Below, piece after piece: positions 1-8,295 of a stretch of 64,000 nucleotides of DNA. Both the position numbers and the translations under genes were made by a program. The notes under the pieces were generated by a model. That model did not search any database and had not been told where the DNA came from. It saw nothing but the letters and a program-made list of their open reading frames with translations. Source of the stretch: Rossellomorea vietnamensis NBRC 101237. Its GTDB lineage: Bacteria; Bacillota; Bacilli; Bacillales; Bacillaceae_B. The stretch lies in contig NZ_BCVQ01000007.1 of assembly GCF_001591825.1 (NCBI RefSeq), positions 1-64,000 on the forward strand. The letters are read 5' to 3'. The number at the start of each line of letters is the position of its first letter. Within the stretch, counting starts at the first letter, position 1.

Positions 1-129
1 TCAATCAACTTTATGAGGGTATGGAGGACAAATTTCCTTCCATATCCATCAGAAACCACCTTCTATGAAAAAAAAGCTTTCTTAAAAATCCAGATTTCTT
101 AACTGTTTGAAAATAACAATGATTACTGT

Positions 130-193
130 TTGACAGTGGCATGTTCTTTTTTTTATCATATAAATAAGAATACATGAACACATTGTCATATAT
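130..193 (+). promoter_or_regulatory. Promoter and metal-sensor operator of the first efflux operon
   Basis: A TTGACA -35 box (130-135) lies 18 bp before TATCAT (154-159). Just downstream, about where transcription starts, is an inverted repeat ATACATGA (170-177) / TCATATAT (186-193) with one mismatch between arms. AT-rich imperfect palindromes at this position are typical ArsR/CzrA operators, so repression by the downstream regulator and derepression by Zn or Cd is the natural reading. The promoter is seen directly; the operator role is inferred. Confidence 0.65.
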
Positions 194-216
194 TGAAATA
201 GAATAGGAGTGTCGAC

Positions 217-576
217 ATGCGAAAGAATAATAATCATGAAGAGCTGAATGGGCATAAACAGGATGAAAAAATAGATGAACCTTGTGTGGAGATTGATGAA
301 GAAACGTTATTTATCGTCACTCAGACGTTTAAAGCATTGTCCGAGCCGACTCGTGTAAAGATTCTTCATTTATTGGCGCAAAAGGAACACTCTGTTAATG
401 ATATCGCTGAAAAGCTGTCGCTGCTTCAAACGACCGTATCTCATCAATTGCGCTTCTTGAAAAATTTACGATTGGTCAAGTACAGACGCGAAGGCACGAC
501 ATTGTACTATTCTGCCGATGATGATCATGTCATGAACATGCTTCAGCAAACGATGCACCATGCGAGACACCACTAG
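217..576 (+). CDS. czrA: ArsR/SmtB-family metal sensor, CzrA-like
   Basis: This 119-residue cytoplasmic repressor has a winged-helix core ([14 protein letters not shown], then recognition helix [12 protein letters not shown]). The last helix carries D-x-H, a second His eleven residues later and a third three after that ([11 protein letters not shown]...HHARHH). That is the Zn/Co alpha-5 site of Staphylococcus CzrA. The family releases DNA on binding Zn, Co or Cd. The first 30 residues are charged and His/Asp-rich, longer than the minimal family core. The P-type ATPase gene follows within about 20 bp, so it is probably the repressor of its own operon. Which metal is sensed in vivo is not decided by sequence. 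Confidence 0.85.
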   Translation: MRKNNNHEELNGHKQDEKIDEPCVEIDEETLFIVTQTFKALSEPTRVKILHLLAQKEHSVNDIAEKLSLLQTTVSHQLRFLKNLRLVKYRREGTTLYYSADDDHVMNMLQQTMHHARHH

Positions 577-597
577 GAAACAATGGGGGAGTTCAAG

Positions 598-2697
598 ATG
601 GACGAATATAAGCTTCAAGGGCTCTCGTGCAGCAATTGTGCGAGGGACATGGAAGAGGAAATCAATAAACTGGAAAATGGAGAAGGCTCGAGAATTCTTT
701 ATAACAGCAGCAAATTAGTCCTGAATAAAGGCGTTGATATGCAAAAAGTGGAGAAGATCCTCTCCGCTGATGGAGCCTCCCTCGTGAAGGATCATGGGGA
801 TGAACATGGTCATGACCATTCCCATGAGCATACTAACAGCAACACAATGAAGATCCTGCTTGGGATATCGGCCATCATCTTTTTCTCAGCGATCTATGTC
901 GATTCGCAGTTGGATAATCTGGTCCCGATCATTATGTATTTGACGGCTGCTGCGACAAGCGGATATCCAACCTTCATCAAGGGAGCAAAGAATCTGCTGA
1001 AATTCAAGTTAAACATCGATACGTTGATGACGATTGCCCTGATAGGCGCCTTTTCCATTGGGGAATGGAAAGAAGGGACGCTTGTAGCGATTCTGTTCGG
1101 CGTCAACGAACTGCTTGAAGGAATGGGCATGGAGAAGGCAAGGAAGTCCATGGAGGAATTAATGAAGGTCGCCCCGAAAGAAGCGATTCTGATTGAAGGC
1201 GACAAGGAAAGGGTCGTACCGATCAGCTCATTGAACGCAGGGGATCTCGTCCTTGTGAAATCAGGACAGAAAATCCCGTCAGACGGAATCGTCGAATCCG
1301 GTAAGAGTTCCGTCAATGAAGCGGCCATCACCGGTGAAGCCATGCCGGTTGAGAAGGAAAAGGATGAGAAAGTCTTCGGCGGAAGCATCAACAACGAAGG
1401 GGTCCTTAAGGTAAGGATTTCGAAAGAATACAAAGATTCGTCCCTTGCGAAAATCCTGCACTTAGTCGAAGAGGCTCAGGAAACCAAGACCCCGACAGAA
1501 CAATTCATCAATCGATTTGCCCGGTATTATACACCGATCATCATGATCGTGTCCGCATTGGTGATGTTCGTCCCGCCCCTTCTATTTAATGGGGACTGGG
1601 GAGAATGGTTTTATCAAGGGCTCGCGGTACTCATTGTCGGTTGTCCGTGTGCATTGATCCTGTCGTCTCCGATAGCCATCGTGTCAGGGATTGCCCGCAA
1701 TGCAAAAAACGGGATCCTTGTAAAAGGCGGCGTATTCCTCGAGCAACTCGGTAAAATTGACACCGTTGCATTTGATAAAACGGGTACGCTCACCAAAGGT
1801 CATCCGTATGTAGAAGAAATGGCTGTATACGATCAAGAAAACTTCTTTAGGATTGCCGGTTCAATCGAAAAATCATCTTCACATCCGATTGCCAAAGCGG
1901 TTATGAAGAAGATAAGCGACGACTCAGCAAACCAGGCATTCTCGGAACCGGAAGAGATCAACACCATCTCCGGTCAAGGTGTAGCTGCCATGATTGAAGG
2001 GAAAAGTTACAGAGTCGGAAACGAGAAAAGTCTCGAATGCCCCGTTCCTTCTGAAGTCGAGCAAAAGATCCAAACGATGAAAGCCAATGGGTATACGCTG
2101 GTGATTGTCTCAAGCGATACAGAGGTTCTTGGGTTATTCGGCATCACGGATGAAATCAGGGAAGAAAGTAAAGAAATCATACAGGACCTATATTCTGCCG
2201 GTATCAAACAAGCTGTGATGCTGACAGGAGACCACGACAAGACTGCAGAAAAAGTGGCACAGCAAGTGGGATTGACCGATTACTATGCAGGTCTCCTGCC
2301 GGACGAAAAAGTCGCGAAAGTAAAAGAACTAACAAGCAAAGGAAAAGTGGCCATGGTGGGCGACGGAATCAACGATGCCCCGGCACTGGCAACGGCCGAC
2401 CTGGGAATCGCCATGGGGAAAGGAACCGACAGCGCCATTGAAACGGCGGACATCGTTCTGATGCAGGATCATCTCGGAAAACTTCCTTCCGCCATCAAGA
2501 TTGCGAAAAGGGTCAATACCATCATCAAGATCAACATTTCCCTTGCATTGGGGTTGAAATTGATTGCATTACTCTTGACCATCCCAGGACTACTCACACT
2601 ATGGATTGCCATCCTGTCTGATATGGGTGCGACCATCTTGGTTACGTTGATTAGTTTAACGGTGATGATCGGGGAAAAGTTAAAAGTGTCAAATTAA
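598..2697 (+). CDS. Zn/Cd/Pb-translocating P1B-type ATPase
   Basis: This membrane pump should expel soft divalent metals using ATP. A degenerate heavy-metal domain (SCSNCA) comes first, then a His/Asp-rich linker (HGHDHSHEH), the CPC metal motif in the membrane, the phosphorylated Asp in DKTGTLT, the SSSHP motif, and a GDGINDAP hinge. The last helices have the conserved Lys and an SDMGA motif, which mark the Zn/Cd/Pb (PIB-2) subgroup rather than copper pumps. An ATG at 583 is in frame, but ATG 598 has GGGGGAG seven bases upstream and is preferred (699 residues). It is cotranscribed with the CzrA-like gene and closed by a strong terminator. A second, longer CadA lies at 14.6 kb. Confidence 0.9.
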   Translation: MDEYKLQGLSCSNCARDMEEEINKLENGEGSRILYNSSKLVLNKGVDMQKVEKILSADGASLVKDHGDEHGHDHSHEHTNSNTMKILLGISAIIFFSAIYVDSQLDNLVPIIMYLTAAATSGYPTFIKGAKNLLKFKLNIDTLMTIALIGAFSIGEWKEGTLVAILFGVNELLEGMGMEKARKSMEELMKVAPKEAILIEGDKERVVPISSLNAGDLVLVKSGQKIPSDGIVESGKSSVNEAAITGEAMPVEKEKDEKVFGGSINNEGVLKVRISKEYKDSSLAKILHLVEEAQETKTPTEQFINRFARYYTPIIMIVSALVMFVPPLLFNGDWGEWFYQGLAVLIVGCPCALILSSPIAIVSGIARNAKNGILVKGGVFLEQLGKIDTVAFDKTGTLTKGHPYVEEMAVYDQENFFRIAGSIEKSSSHPIAKAVMKKISDDSANQAFSEPEEINTISGQGVAAMIEGKSYRVGNEKSLECPVPSEVEQKIQTMKANGYTLVIVSSDTEVLGLFGITDEIREESKEIIQDLYSAGIKQAVMLTGDHDKTAEKVAQQVGLTDYYAGLLPDEKVAKVKELTSKGKVAMVGDGINDAPALATADLGIAMGKGTDSAIETADIVLMQDHLGKLPSAIKIAKRVNTIIKINISLALGLKLIALLLTIPGLLTLWIAILSDMGATILVTLISLTVMIGEKLKVSN

Positions 2698-2738
2698 ATG
2701 AAAGGAGCGGGACGATCCCTGCTCCTTTCATTTTTTTT
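2696..2738 (+). terminator. Intrinsic terminator of the first metal-efflux operon
   Basis: The arms AAATGAAAGGAGC (2696-2708) and GCTCCTTTCATTT (2721-2733) pair perfectly and run into a T tract. The stem begins at the stop codon of the ATPase. Confidence 0.9.
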
Positions 2739-2818
2739 ATTGTGCATTAAAGGGTTTTCACAGCTGTTTAGTAGAATAAACAAGAGAGAACACAATTCCG
2801 AGATGGGAGGCATTTATG

Positions 2819-3631
2819 ATGAAAAAACTGCTTATCTTCGGAGCAAGCGGATTAGTGGGAAAAGCACTGGTGGAAGAATGCAAAGACTCCTTCGACGTAT
2901 ATGGGACCTATACAACCAGACCCGTAGATCTTCCTCACGAAAATCAATTTCAATTAGAAATCAGCGATACAGATCAGATGAAAGATATGGTCAAAACCTT
3001 AAGACCCGATAGCATCATTTCATGTCTGCGTGGTGATTTTGATCAACAGCTTGAATTTCACAGGGAACTCGCAAAGGAAATGCAATATAGAGAAAGCACA
3101 CTCTACTACTTTTCTACGGCCAATGTGTTCGATGGGGATTTCACGAAGCATCATACAGAAGAAGACGCTCCTAACGCTGCATCACCCTACGGGCAGTTTA
3201 AAATAGAGTGTGAAAACTTGTTGCAAGAATTATTACAGGAACGGGCCGTTACAATACGGATTCCGCAAATATGGGGGAAGAACTCTCCTAGACTGGACCA
3301 GATTAAAAGTGGGATTGAAGAAGGCGCCATTGATGTATACAGCAACCTGGAGTGTAATCATCTCACAGATGAGTTATTGGCCAAACAGTTAAAATACATC
3401 ATTCTTCATCACGTTAAAGGAGTATTTCATCTCGGTGCGGTCGATATGATGGCTCAGTCTCAATTCGTTGAGGAACTAGTGGGCAACCTTACGAATAAGG
3501 ATGTTACGTTTCATAATTGCCTGCTTGAAGATAAACCGGAGACATTTCATTTCGGGCTGAAGAGCATTCGAAAGGATCTTCCGGAGCGTTTGGTGAAGAC
3601 GAATAGAGCATTGATAAGGGATTTAGTTTAG
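2819..3631 (+). CDS. RmlD-like SDR, NAD(P)-binding sugar-nucleotide reductase family
   Basis: This 270-residue Rossmann protein opens with a classic dinucleotide motif (LLIFGASGLVGKAL). It has a YYFSTANVFDG stretch and SPYGQFKIECE, matching the Ser/Tyr-x-x-x-Lys active site of extended SDRs such as dTDP-4-dehydrorhamnose reductase (RmlD). It probably reduces a nucleotide-linked keto sugar or a related substrate; no other sugar-nucleotide gene is nearby, so the substrate is open. Adjacent ATGs at 2816 and 2819 share one GGGAGG site; the second has better spacing. A P-loop gene follows after 30 bp and may be cotranscribed. Confidence 0.7.
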   Translation: MKKLLIFGASGLVGKALVEECKDSFDVYGTYTTRPVDLPHENQFQLEISDTDQMKDMVKTLRPDSIISCLRGDFDQQLEFHRELAKEMQYRESTLYYFSTANVFDGDFTKHHTEEDAPNAASPYGQFKIECENLLQELLQERAVTIRIPQIWGKNSPRLDQIKSGIEEGAIDVYSNLECNHLTDELLAKQLKYIILHHVKGVFHLGAVDMMAQSQFVEELVGNLTNKDVTFHNCLLEDKPETFHFGLKSIRKDLPERLVKTNRALIRDLV

Positions 3632-3660
3632 GCAGATCCTGTTGAAATGGGGGTTTACAC

Positions 3661-4188
3661 ATGTTTGATACGTTTAATTTTGACCTGATCTACCGTGAAC
3701 GAAATGATGTAACCCCATTAGTGGTCATGATGTGTGGGGTGGCGGGTTCCGGTAAAACGACTTTTTCACAAATATTGGAGCGATCTGGGTTTGTCCGCCT
3801 TTCAATCGATGAAGAAATATGGGCAACGAATGGTCGATGGGGAATTGATTTCCCAATGGAAAAGTTTGAGGAATATAGAAAAGATGCAGAAGAAACATTA
3901 CGCAACCGATTAATAAAGTTAATCCACGATAAACAGCAGGTGGTGATAGATTTTAGTTTTTGGGACCGGGGGAGAAGGAATCGATATAAAAAACTGATTG
4001 AGGATTCCGGGGGTAAATGGATACTGGTTTATTTGAAGGTTCAAGAACATGATTTGCGTGAACGACTTAAAGTACGTAACCAGCGCTTTGATGCCAATTC
4101 CTTCCCCATTTCAGAAGAGCTTTTAGCATCATATCTTAATGGTTTTGAAATACCTCAAGGAGAAGGGGAAATAGTGATCGACAATTAA
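3661..4188 (+). CDS. Small AAA/P-loop ATP-binding protein, predicted kinase
   Basis: This 175-residue soluble protein has a Walker A motif near the start (CGVAGSGKTTFSQIL) and an RLSIDEEIW segment. A VVIDFSFWDRGRRNRYKKL region resembles the lid and arginine-rich part of small P-loop kinases in the zeta-toxin/chloramphenicol phosphotransferase-like group. Bacillus homologues are usually annotated only as ATP-binding proteins. It probably phosphorylates a small molecule, but the sequence does not say which. It starts 30 bp after the SDR gene with a GGGGG ribosome site. No antitoxin-like partner is adjacent, so a toxin role is not supported. Confidence 0.6.
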   Translation: MFDTFNFDLIYRERNDVTPLVVMMCGVAGSGKTTFSQILERSGFVRLSIDEEIWATNGRWGIDFPMEKFEEYRKDAEETLRNRLIKLIHDKQQVVIDFSFWDRGRRNRYKKLIEDSGGKWILVYLKVQEHDLRERLKVRNQRFDANSFPISEELLASYLNGFEIPQGEGEIVIDN

Positions 4189-4292
4189 AAGGTGGTAAGG
4201 AATAGTGCGGCCCCATGCTTTTTGAACAAAAGCAGGACTTCCCCTCCCCATCTCAGAATACATAAGTGAAATGGATTGAAAGGAGAAAAAGT

Positions 4293-5393
4293 ATGAACGT
4301 TGAAAAACAGATACTAGAATGGTTCACCCATTTCCACGCTCATCCGGAAGTGAGCTGGAAGGAAGTTGAAACGACGAATAGGATTGCAGCAATTTTGGAT
4401 GAACTGAATGTGGGCTACAGGAGATTTTCTGATGTGACAGGGGTGATTGCTGAGATAGGAGAAGGGGATGAAGTGACGGCTGTTCGCGCGGACATCGATG
4501 CCCTGTGGCAAGAGGTGGACGGGGTAATGAAGGCGAATCATTCCTGTGGTCATGATGCCAATATGTCCATGGTTCTCGGAGCCCTTCTTTATTGCCTGCA
4601 GGATCCTCCGAAAAATAAGCGGATCCGTTTCATTTTTCAGCCTGCAGAGGAGAAGGGGAATGGATCGCTGACCATGATCGAGAAAGGGGCGCTTCTGGAT
4701 GCTCGTTATTTATTCGGGGTTCATCTGCGACCGAAGGAAGAATTGGATCATGGTTTCTTTTCGCCATCGGTCCATCACGGGGCAGGCATTTACATGGAAG
4801 GGAAAATCAAAGGAATAGATGCCCATGGGGCGAGACCCCATCAGGGAAAGAATAGCATCGATGTGTTGATGAGCATCCATTCCTTTTTGAAAACGATCTA
4901 TTTGTCTCCATTTGAATCGTATTCTGCGAAACTGACAAAGCTCGCTGCAGGTGGGGAGAATCTCAACATCATCCCGGGGAATGCGGAGTTTGCCATCGAT
5001 GTGCGTGCCCAGAAGAATGAGGTGATGGAAGAAATACAGCGCCGTCTGAATGATGGAGTCGACGCTATTGCCAAGCTGTACGGAGTCACGATTGAGTATG
5101 AATGGACAGACTATACTCCAGGAGCGGAAGTGTCGGAAGAGGCTGAGAGCATCACGAGGGAAGCGATTCGCTCCATCGCGGGTAAAGAAGCATTGGCTCC
5201 GCCGGTCATTACATCGGGCAGTGATGATTTTCATTTCTACACGATCAAGCATCCGGAAGTGAAGGCGGCGATGATCGGGGTCGGTGCAGATTTGACTCCC
5301 GGCTTGCACCATCCGGACATGACGTTTAACGTTTCAGCGCTGAATCAAGCGGCAAAAATACTAGCGGAGACGCTGAAAAAGGCATCAATCTGA
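4293..5393 (+). CDS. M20-family amidohydrolase (N-acyl-amino-acid type)
   Basis: This enzyme of about 366 residues belongs to the M20D metal-dependent amidohydrolases, which cleave N-acyl amino acids or small peptides in the cytoplasm. Visible metal ligands are HSCGHDANM, the catalytic PAEEKGNGS Glu pair, and the late His in GLHHPD. A dimerization domain separates them. An in-frame ATG at 4266 is poor; ATG 4293 follows AAAGGAG at good spacing. An Na+/H+ antiporter of the NhaC type starts about 120 bp downstream, behind a direct-repeat operator that also occurs before the divergent regulator at 8.2 kb. A peptide/acyl-amino-acid catabolic role is therefore likely. The exact substrate is unknown. 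Confidence 0.8.
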   Translation: MNVEKQILEWFTHFHAHPEVSWKEVETTNRIAAILDELNVGYRRFSDVTGVIAEIGEGDEVTAVRADIDALWQEVDGVMKANHSCGHDANMSMVLGALLYCLQDPPKNKRIRFIFQPAEEKGNGSLTMIEKGALLDARYLFGVHLRPKEELDHGFFSPSVHHGAGIYMEGKIKGIDAHGARPHQGKNSIDVLMSIHSFLKTIYLSPFESYSAKLTKLAAGGENLNIIPGNAEFAIDVRAQKNEVMEEIQRRLNDGVDAIAKLYGVTIEYEWTDYTPGAEVSEEAESITREAIRSIAGKEALAPPVITSGSDDFHFYTIKHPEVKAAMIGVGADLTPGLHHPDMTFNVSALNQAAKILAETLKKASI

Positions 5394-5452
5394 TTGTAAA
5401 CGGTACCAAAAACGGATTGACGTCTCCAGCTTCTCCCCTTATGATACTCATA

Positions 5453-5470
5453 TAGCGACTATTTAACGAC
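5453..5470. promoter_or_regulatory. CGAC direct-repeat operator upstream of the NhaC-type gene
   Basis: TAGCGAC (5453-5459) and TAACGAC (5464-5470) form a direct repeat with an 11-bp period, about one helical turn. Almost the same 18 bp recur at 8226-8243 upstream of the divergent regulator/epimerase pair. The repeat probably binds the regulator encoded at 6941-8206. The similarity is seen directly; the binding protein is inferred. Confidence 0.55.
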
Positions 5471-5516
5471 AATTAGGAATAGTCAAAAAACAAAGGGGTA
5501 TCAAGGGGGAATTTGG

Positions 5517-6935
5517 ATGAAGAAAGAAATGTCGTTTTGGCTGGCCATCATACCATTGCTAGTCATGATCACTGTAATGGCTATCACAATCGTCGTATTG
5601 GAGCAGGGGCCGCACATTCCTCTGATCATCGGTACGGTCACGGCTGCACTAGTCGCATGGTTTACTGGATTCAAATGGAAGGATATAGAGGAAGCGATGT
5701 ATAAGGGGATCCGTCTTGCTTTACCTGCCGTCGTCATCATCATGCTTGTGGGATTGACGATCGGTGCGTGGATCGGCGGCGGAATCGTGGCAACGATGAT
5801 CTATTATGGTCTGAAGATGATCACACCATCGCTTTTCCTTTTATCGATTAGCGTCATCTGTGCCGTAGTGTCGCTTGCGATCGGGAGTTCCTGGTCAACA
5901 ATGGGGACCATCGGTGTTGCGGGCATGGGGATCGGCATCAGTATGGGGATTCCGGCTCCGATGATTGCAGGTGCCATTATCTCCGGGGCTTATTTCGGTG
6001 ATAAGATGTCGCCGCTGTCAGATACAACGAACCTGGCTTCGGGGCTGACCAACACGGATCTTTTTGTACATATCCGTCACATGCTTTACACGACCATCCC
6101 GGGCTTTGTGATTGCCCTGGCTGTATATGCGTATTTAGGAAGGAATTTTGGAAAAAGCGGCGTCAATACGGAGGACATTGGAAAAACGATCGGTGTTCTC
6201 CAGGACAGCTTTGTCCTGTCACCGTTTTTACTGATTGTACCGCTGCTTGTCATTGTGCTCGTTGCCAAGAAAGTGCCTGCCATCCCGGCCCTGATCGTGG
6301 GGATCATTCTTGGGTTTGGAGCTCAGGTATTCATTCAGCATGATTCGTTTGCGGATGCTGTTTCGGCTCTTCAAAGCGGATACGTGATCGAGACGGGCAA
6401 TACGATGGTGGATGATCTGTTTTCTCGTGGAGGTCTCGATTCCATGATGTACACGGTCTCCATGACAATCGTTGCCATGACCTTCGGGGGGATCTTGGAG
6501 CACACAGGTATGCTTCAAGCCATCGTCAACCAGATCCTTAAGGTGACAAAGACAGCGAAAGGCCTGGTGGCTTCCACTGTTGTGTCTTGTTTTGCCACAA
6601 ATGCATCATGCTCTGAACAGTATATTTCGGTTGTGGTGCCTTCAAGGATGTATGCGAATGCCTACAAGGAAAAAGGGCTGCATTCAAAGAATCTGTCCCG
6701 CGCCCTTGAGGATGGAGGGACGTTGACATCCGTCTTTATCCCATGGAATACATGCGGCGTCTTTATTTTAGGAACGCTCGGCGTTCATGCATTCGAGTAT
6801 GCGCCATATGCGGTGCTGAATTTCATCGTGCCGATCATTTCCATCATCTATGCCTTCACGGGCTTCACCATTACCAAGCTGAGTGAAACCGAAATGAAAG
6901 CAGCACAGCAGGAGGATGCCACACTTTCCTCCTGA
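5517..6935 (+). CDS. nhaC: Na+/H+ antiporter of the NhaC family
   Basis: This 472-residue polytopic membrane protein has roughly eleven hydrophobic helices. It has glycine-rich family segments such as IGSSWSTMGT, GAYFGDKMSPLSDTTNLA and ATNASCSEQ, which are typical of NhaC antiporters and relatives such as TetA(L)-independent amino-acid/cation exchangers. It exchanges Na+ and protons, or possibly couples an amino-acid metabolite to Na+. The start at 5517 follows AAGGGGG. The preceding M20 hydrolase and following regulator suggest that it serves the catabolic cluster rather than general pH homeostasis, because NhaC-like proteins in such clusters can be metabolite transporters. That specialization is inference. 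Confidence 0.8.
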   Translation: MKKEMSFWLAIIPLLVMITVMAITIVVLEQGPHIPLIIGTVTAALVAWFTGFKWKDIEEAMYKGIRLALPAVVIIMLVGLTIGAWIGGGIVATMIYYGLKMITPSLFLLSISVICAVVSLAIGSSWSTMGTIGVAGMGIGISMGIPAPMIAGAIISGAYFGDKMSPLSDTTNLASGLTNTDLFVHIRHMLYTTIPGFVIALAVYAYLGRNFGKSGVNTEDIGKTIGVLQDSFVLSPFLLIVPLLVIVLVAKKVPAIPALIVGIILGFGAQVFIQHDSFADAVSALQSGYVIETGNTMVDDLFSRGGLDSMMYTVSMTIVAMTFGGILEHTGMLQAIVNQILKVTKTAKGLVASTVVSCFATNASCSEQYISVVVPSRMYANAYKEKGLHSKNLSRALEDGGTLTSVFIPWNTCGVFILGTLGVHAFEYAPYAVLNFIVPIISIIYAFTGFTITKLSETEMKAAQQEDATLSS

Positions 6936-6940
6936 ACCGG

Positions 6941-8206
6941 TCAATAAATGGGGAAGGTCAGTTCATAAATGGCGCGTGGCCTTCCTTGTGCATACGTCAT
7001 TTCTTCTCCAATGATCTTGGCAGAACCGTTGTCCACCAGTTTCTTCAAGATCCGTTCCGTGGAGCGCCTGGTGATTTGCATATAGTCCGAAAGCTCTGCC
7101 GTAGTGAAATCACGGGCGGAACGGGATTTGTAGAATTGAACGAGTTTGGATAAGTTCGCCGGACTTAATTTTAATTGTTTGGCAAGAGACAGCATGTCGG
7201 GAGTATCACTCTTCAGATGCTGTTTCTTGCTGTTATCAGGATAAGGCCCTGATAACTCTTTTTCCTCATTCAGAATAAAGGCACAGCCATCAGGATCAAC
7301 CTTTCTGGCAAAGGACAACGCGGTCTGTGCGTTAGCTTCTGCCTCCGCTGCCGTAGGACCGTATCCGAAGCCTGCAAGCACGGGATGTTCAAGCTGAAAC
7401 AGAGAATGGAAGTCGGTGCTTTCCATGAAATGTTCAATGCTTCCCCTGTTGCTGTAGATCGTGTAGGAAGCATCGTCCTCCTTTTTTTGAAGGGTCCCGT
7501 TCATCAAGCGGGCAAGCTCATGAAGATGTTCCCGTTCACCATCCCATTCTTGTATGGAAAGACGGGCAGCAGCGATCGTGGCCGCTTTTCGTTTCGAAAG
7601 AAGGGATTGGGCATGAGCTTCATGGATGGTCCGTATTAATGACTTGGCAGGGTCGATCATTCGCATACAAGGGATGTGCAACTCGACAAGCCGGTTATAA
7701 ACCGCATGGATGCTCGTTAAGGCCATATCTGTTTGACCATCCTGAAATAACTGGCGGTGGAAGTCTGTATAGTCGTCGATGTGAAAGGTGTGGGGCAGGC
7801 GTTCTTTATAATCCATCACATATCGGGGAGGGTTCTTGAGGTGTAAGTCTGACTGGGCATGATCGATGAAAGAAAGATCCATTAAGTCGATGGACACGCG
7901 GTCTGGTTCAATCCCATGATGGTGAAGGATATAAAGCAGTGATGTCACAAGGGCCGTTTCATCCTGTTCCAGGTAAAGGACCGGGACAGACAATGTGTGG
8001 CATTCTTCTTTTGAAAAAAAGTAAGGCAGTGCTCCGGAAAACAATACGGCATCACAGGGTGTCAGGTTTTTTATATGTAAGCTTGCTTCCTGGGGCTCAC
8101 CGTAAATATAGGGGATCAGTTCGATAGTGTTCAAATCCGGTACAATGGACGTCTGGACGTGTTCGATGAATTCTCTCGACCCGATCAGCGCGATTTTCGT
8201 TTTCAT
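6941..8206 (-). CDS. PrpR-like sensor with C-terminal winged-helix domain, probable cluster regulator
   Basis: This 421-residue cytoplasmic protein has three parts. The first 150 residues resemble a PrpR/periplasmic-binding-like sensor (CDAVLFSGALPYFF). The middle (GFGYGPTAAEAEANAQTAL) looks like a degenerate GGDEF/nucleotide-cyclase fold without catalytic motifs. The last 75 residues form an HTH (FTTAELSDYMQITRRSTERILKKLVDNG). It is transcribed divergently from the epimerase gene and convergently with the nhaC-type gene. An 18-bp CGAC direct repeat lies before its own gene and again before nhaC, which fits control of both flanks. Such proteins usually sense a pathway metabolite. No specific name was recognised. 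Confidence 0.6.
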   Translation of the reverse strand: MKTKIALIGSREFIEHVQTSIVPDLNTIELIPYIYGEPQEASLHIKNLTPCDAVLFSGALPYFFSKEECHTLSVPVLYLEQDETALVTSLLYILHHHGIEPDRVSIDLMDLSFIDHAQSDLHLKNPPRYVMDYKERLPHTFHIDDYTDFHRQLFQDGQTDMALTSIHAVYNRLVELHIPCMRMIDPAKSLIRTIHEAHAQSLLSKRKAATIAAARLSIQEWDGEREHLHELARLMNGTLQKKEDDASYTIYSNRGSIEHFMESTDFHSLFQLEHPVLAGFGYGPTAAEAEANAQTALSFARKVDPDGCAFILNEEKELSGPYPDNSKKQHLKSDTPDMLSLAKQLKLSPANLSKLVQFYKSRSARDFTTAELSDYMQITRRSTERILKKLVDNGSAKIIGEEMTYAQGRPRAIYELTFPIY

Positions 8207-8225
8207 GATAATCTCCTCTCTGAAT

Positions 8226-8243
8226 TAACGACTATATAACGAC
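8226..8243. promoter_or_regulatory. CGAC direct-repeat operator in the regulator/epimerase divergent region
   Basis: TAACGAC (8226-8232), TATA and TAACGAC (8237-8243) form a perfect 7-bp direct repeat with an 11-bp period, in the 90-bp region between two divergent genes. It differs at two positions from the copy at 5453-5470. Autoregulation and control of both directions are the likely roles. Confidence 0.6.
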
Positions 8244-8295
8244 ATTATACCAAGAAGAAATGAAATTTGGTAAATTTTAAAGGAGTGCTTAGCAT

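Noticed and set aside
2698-3012. 104-residue plus-strand frame after the first P-type ATPase
   Set aside because: It starts inside the terminator stem, lacks a ribosome site, and most of it overlaps the SDR gene in another frame.
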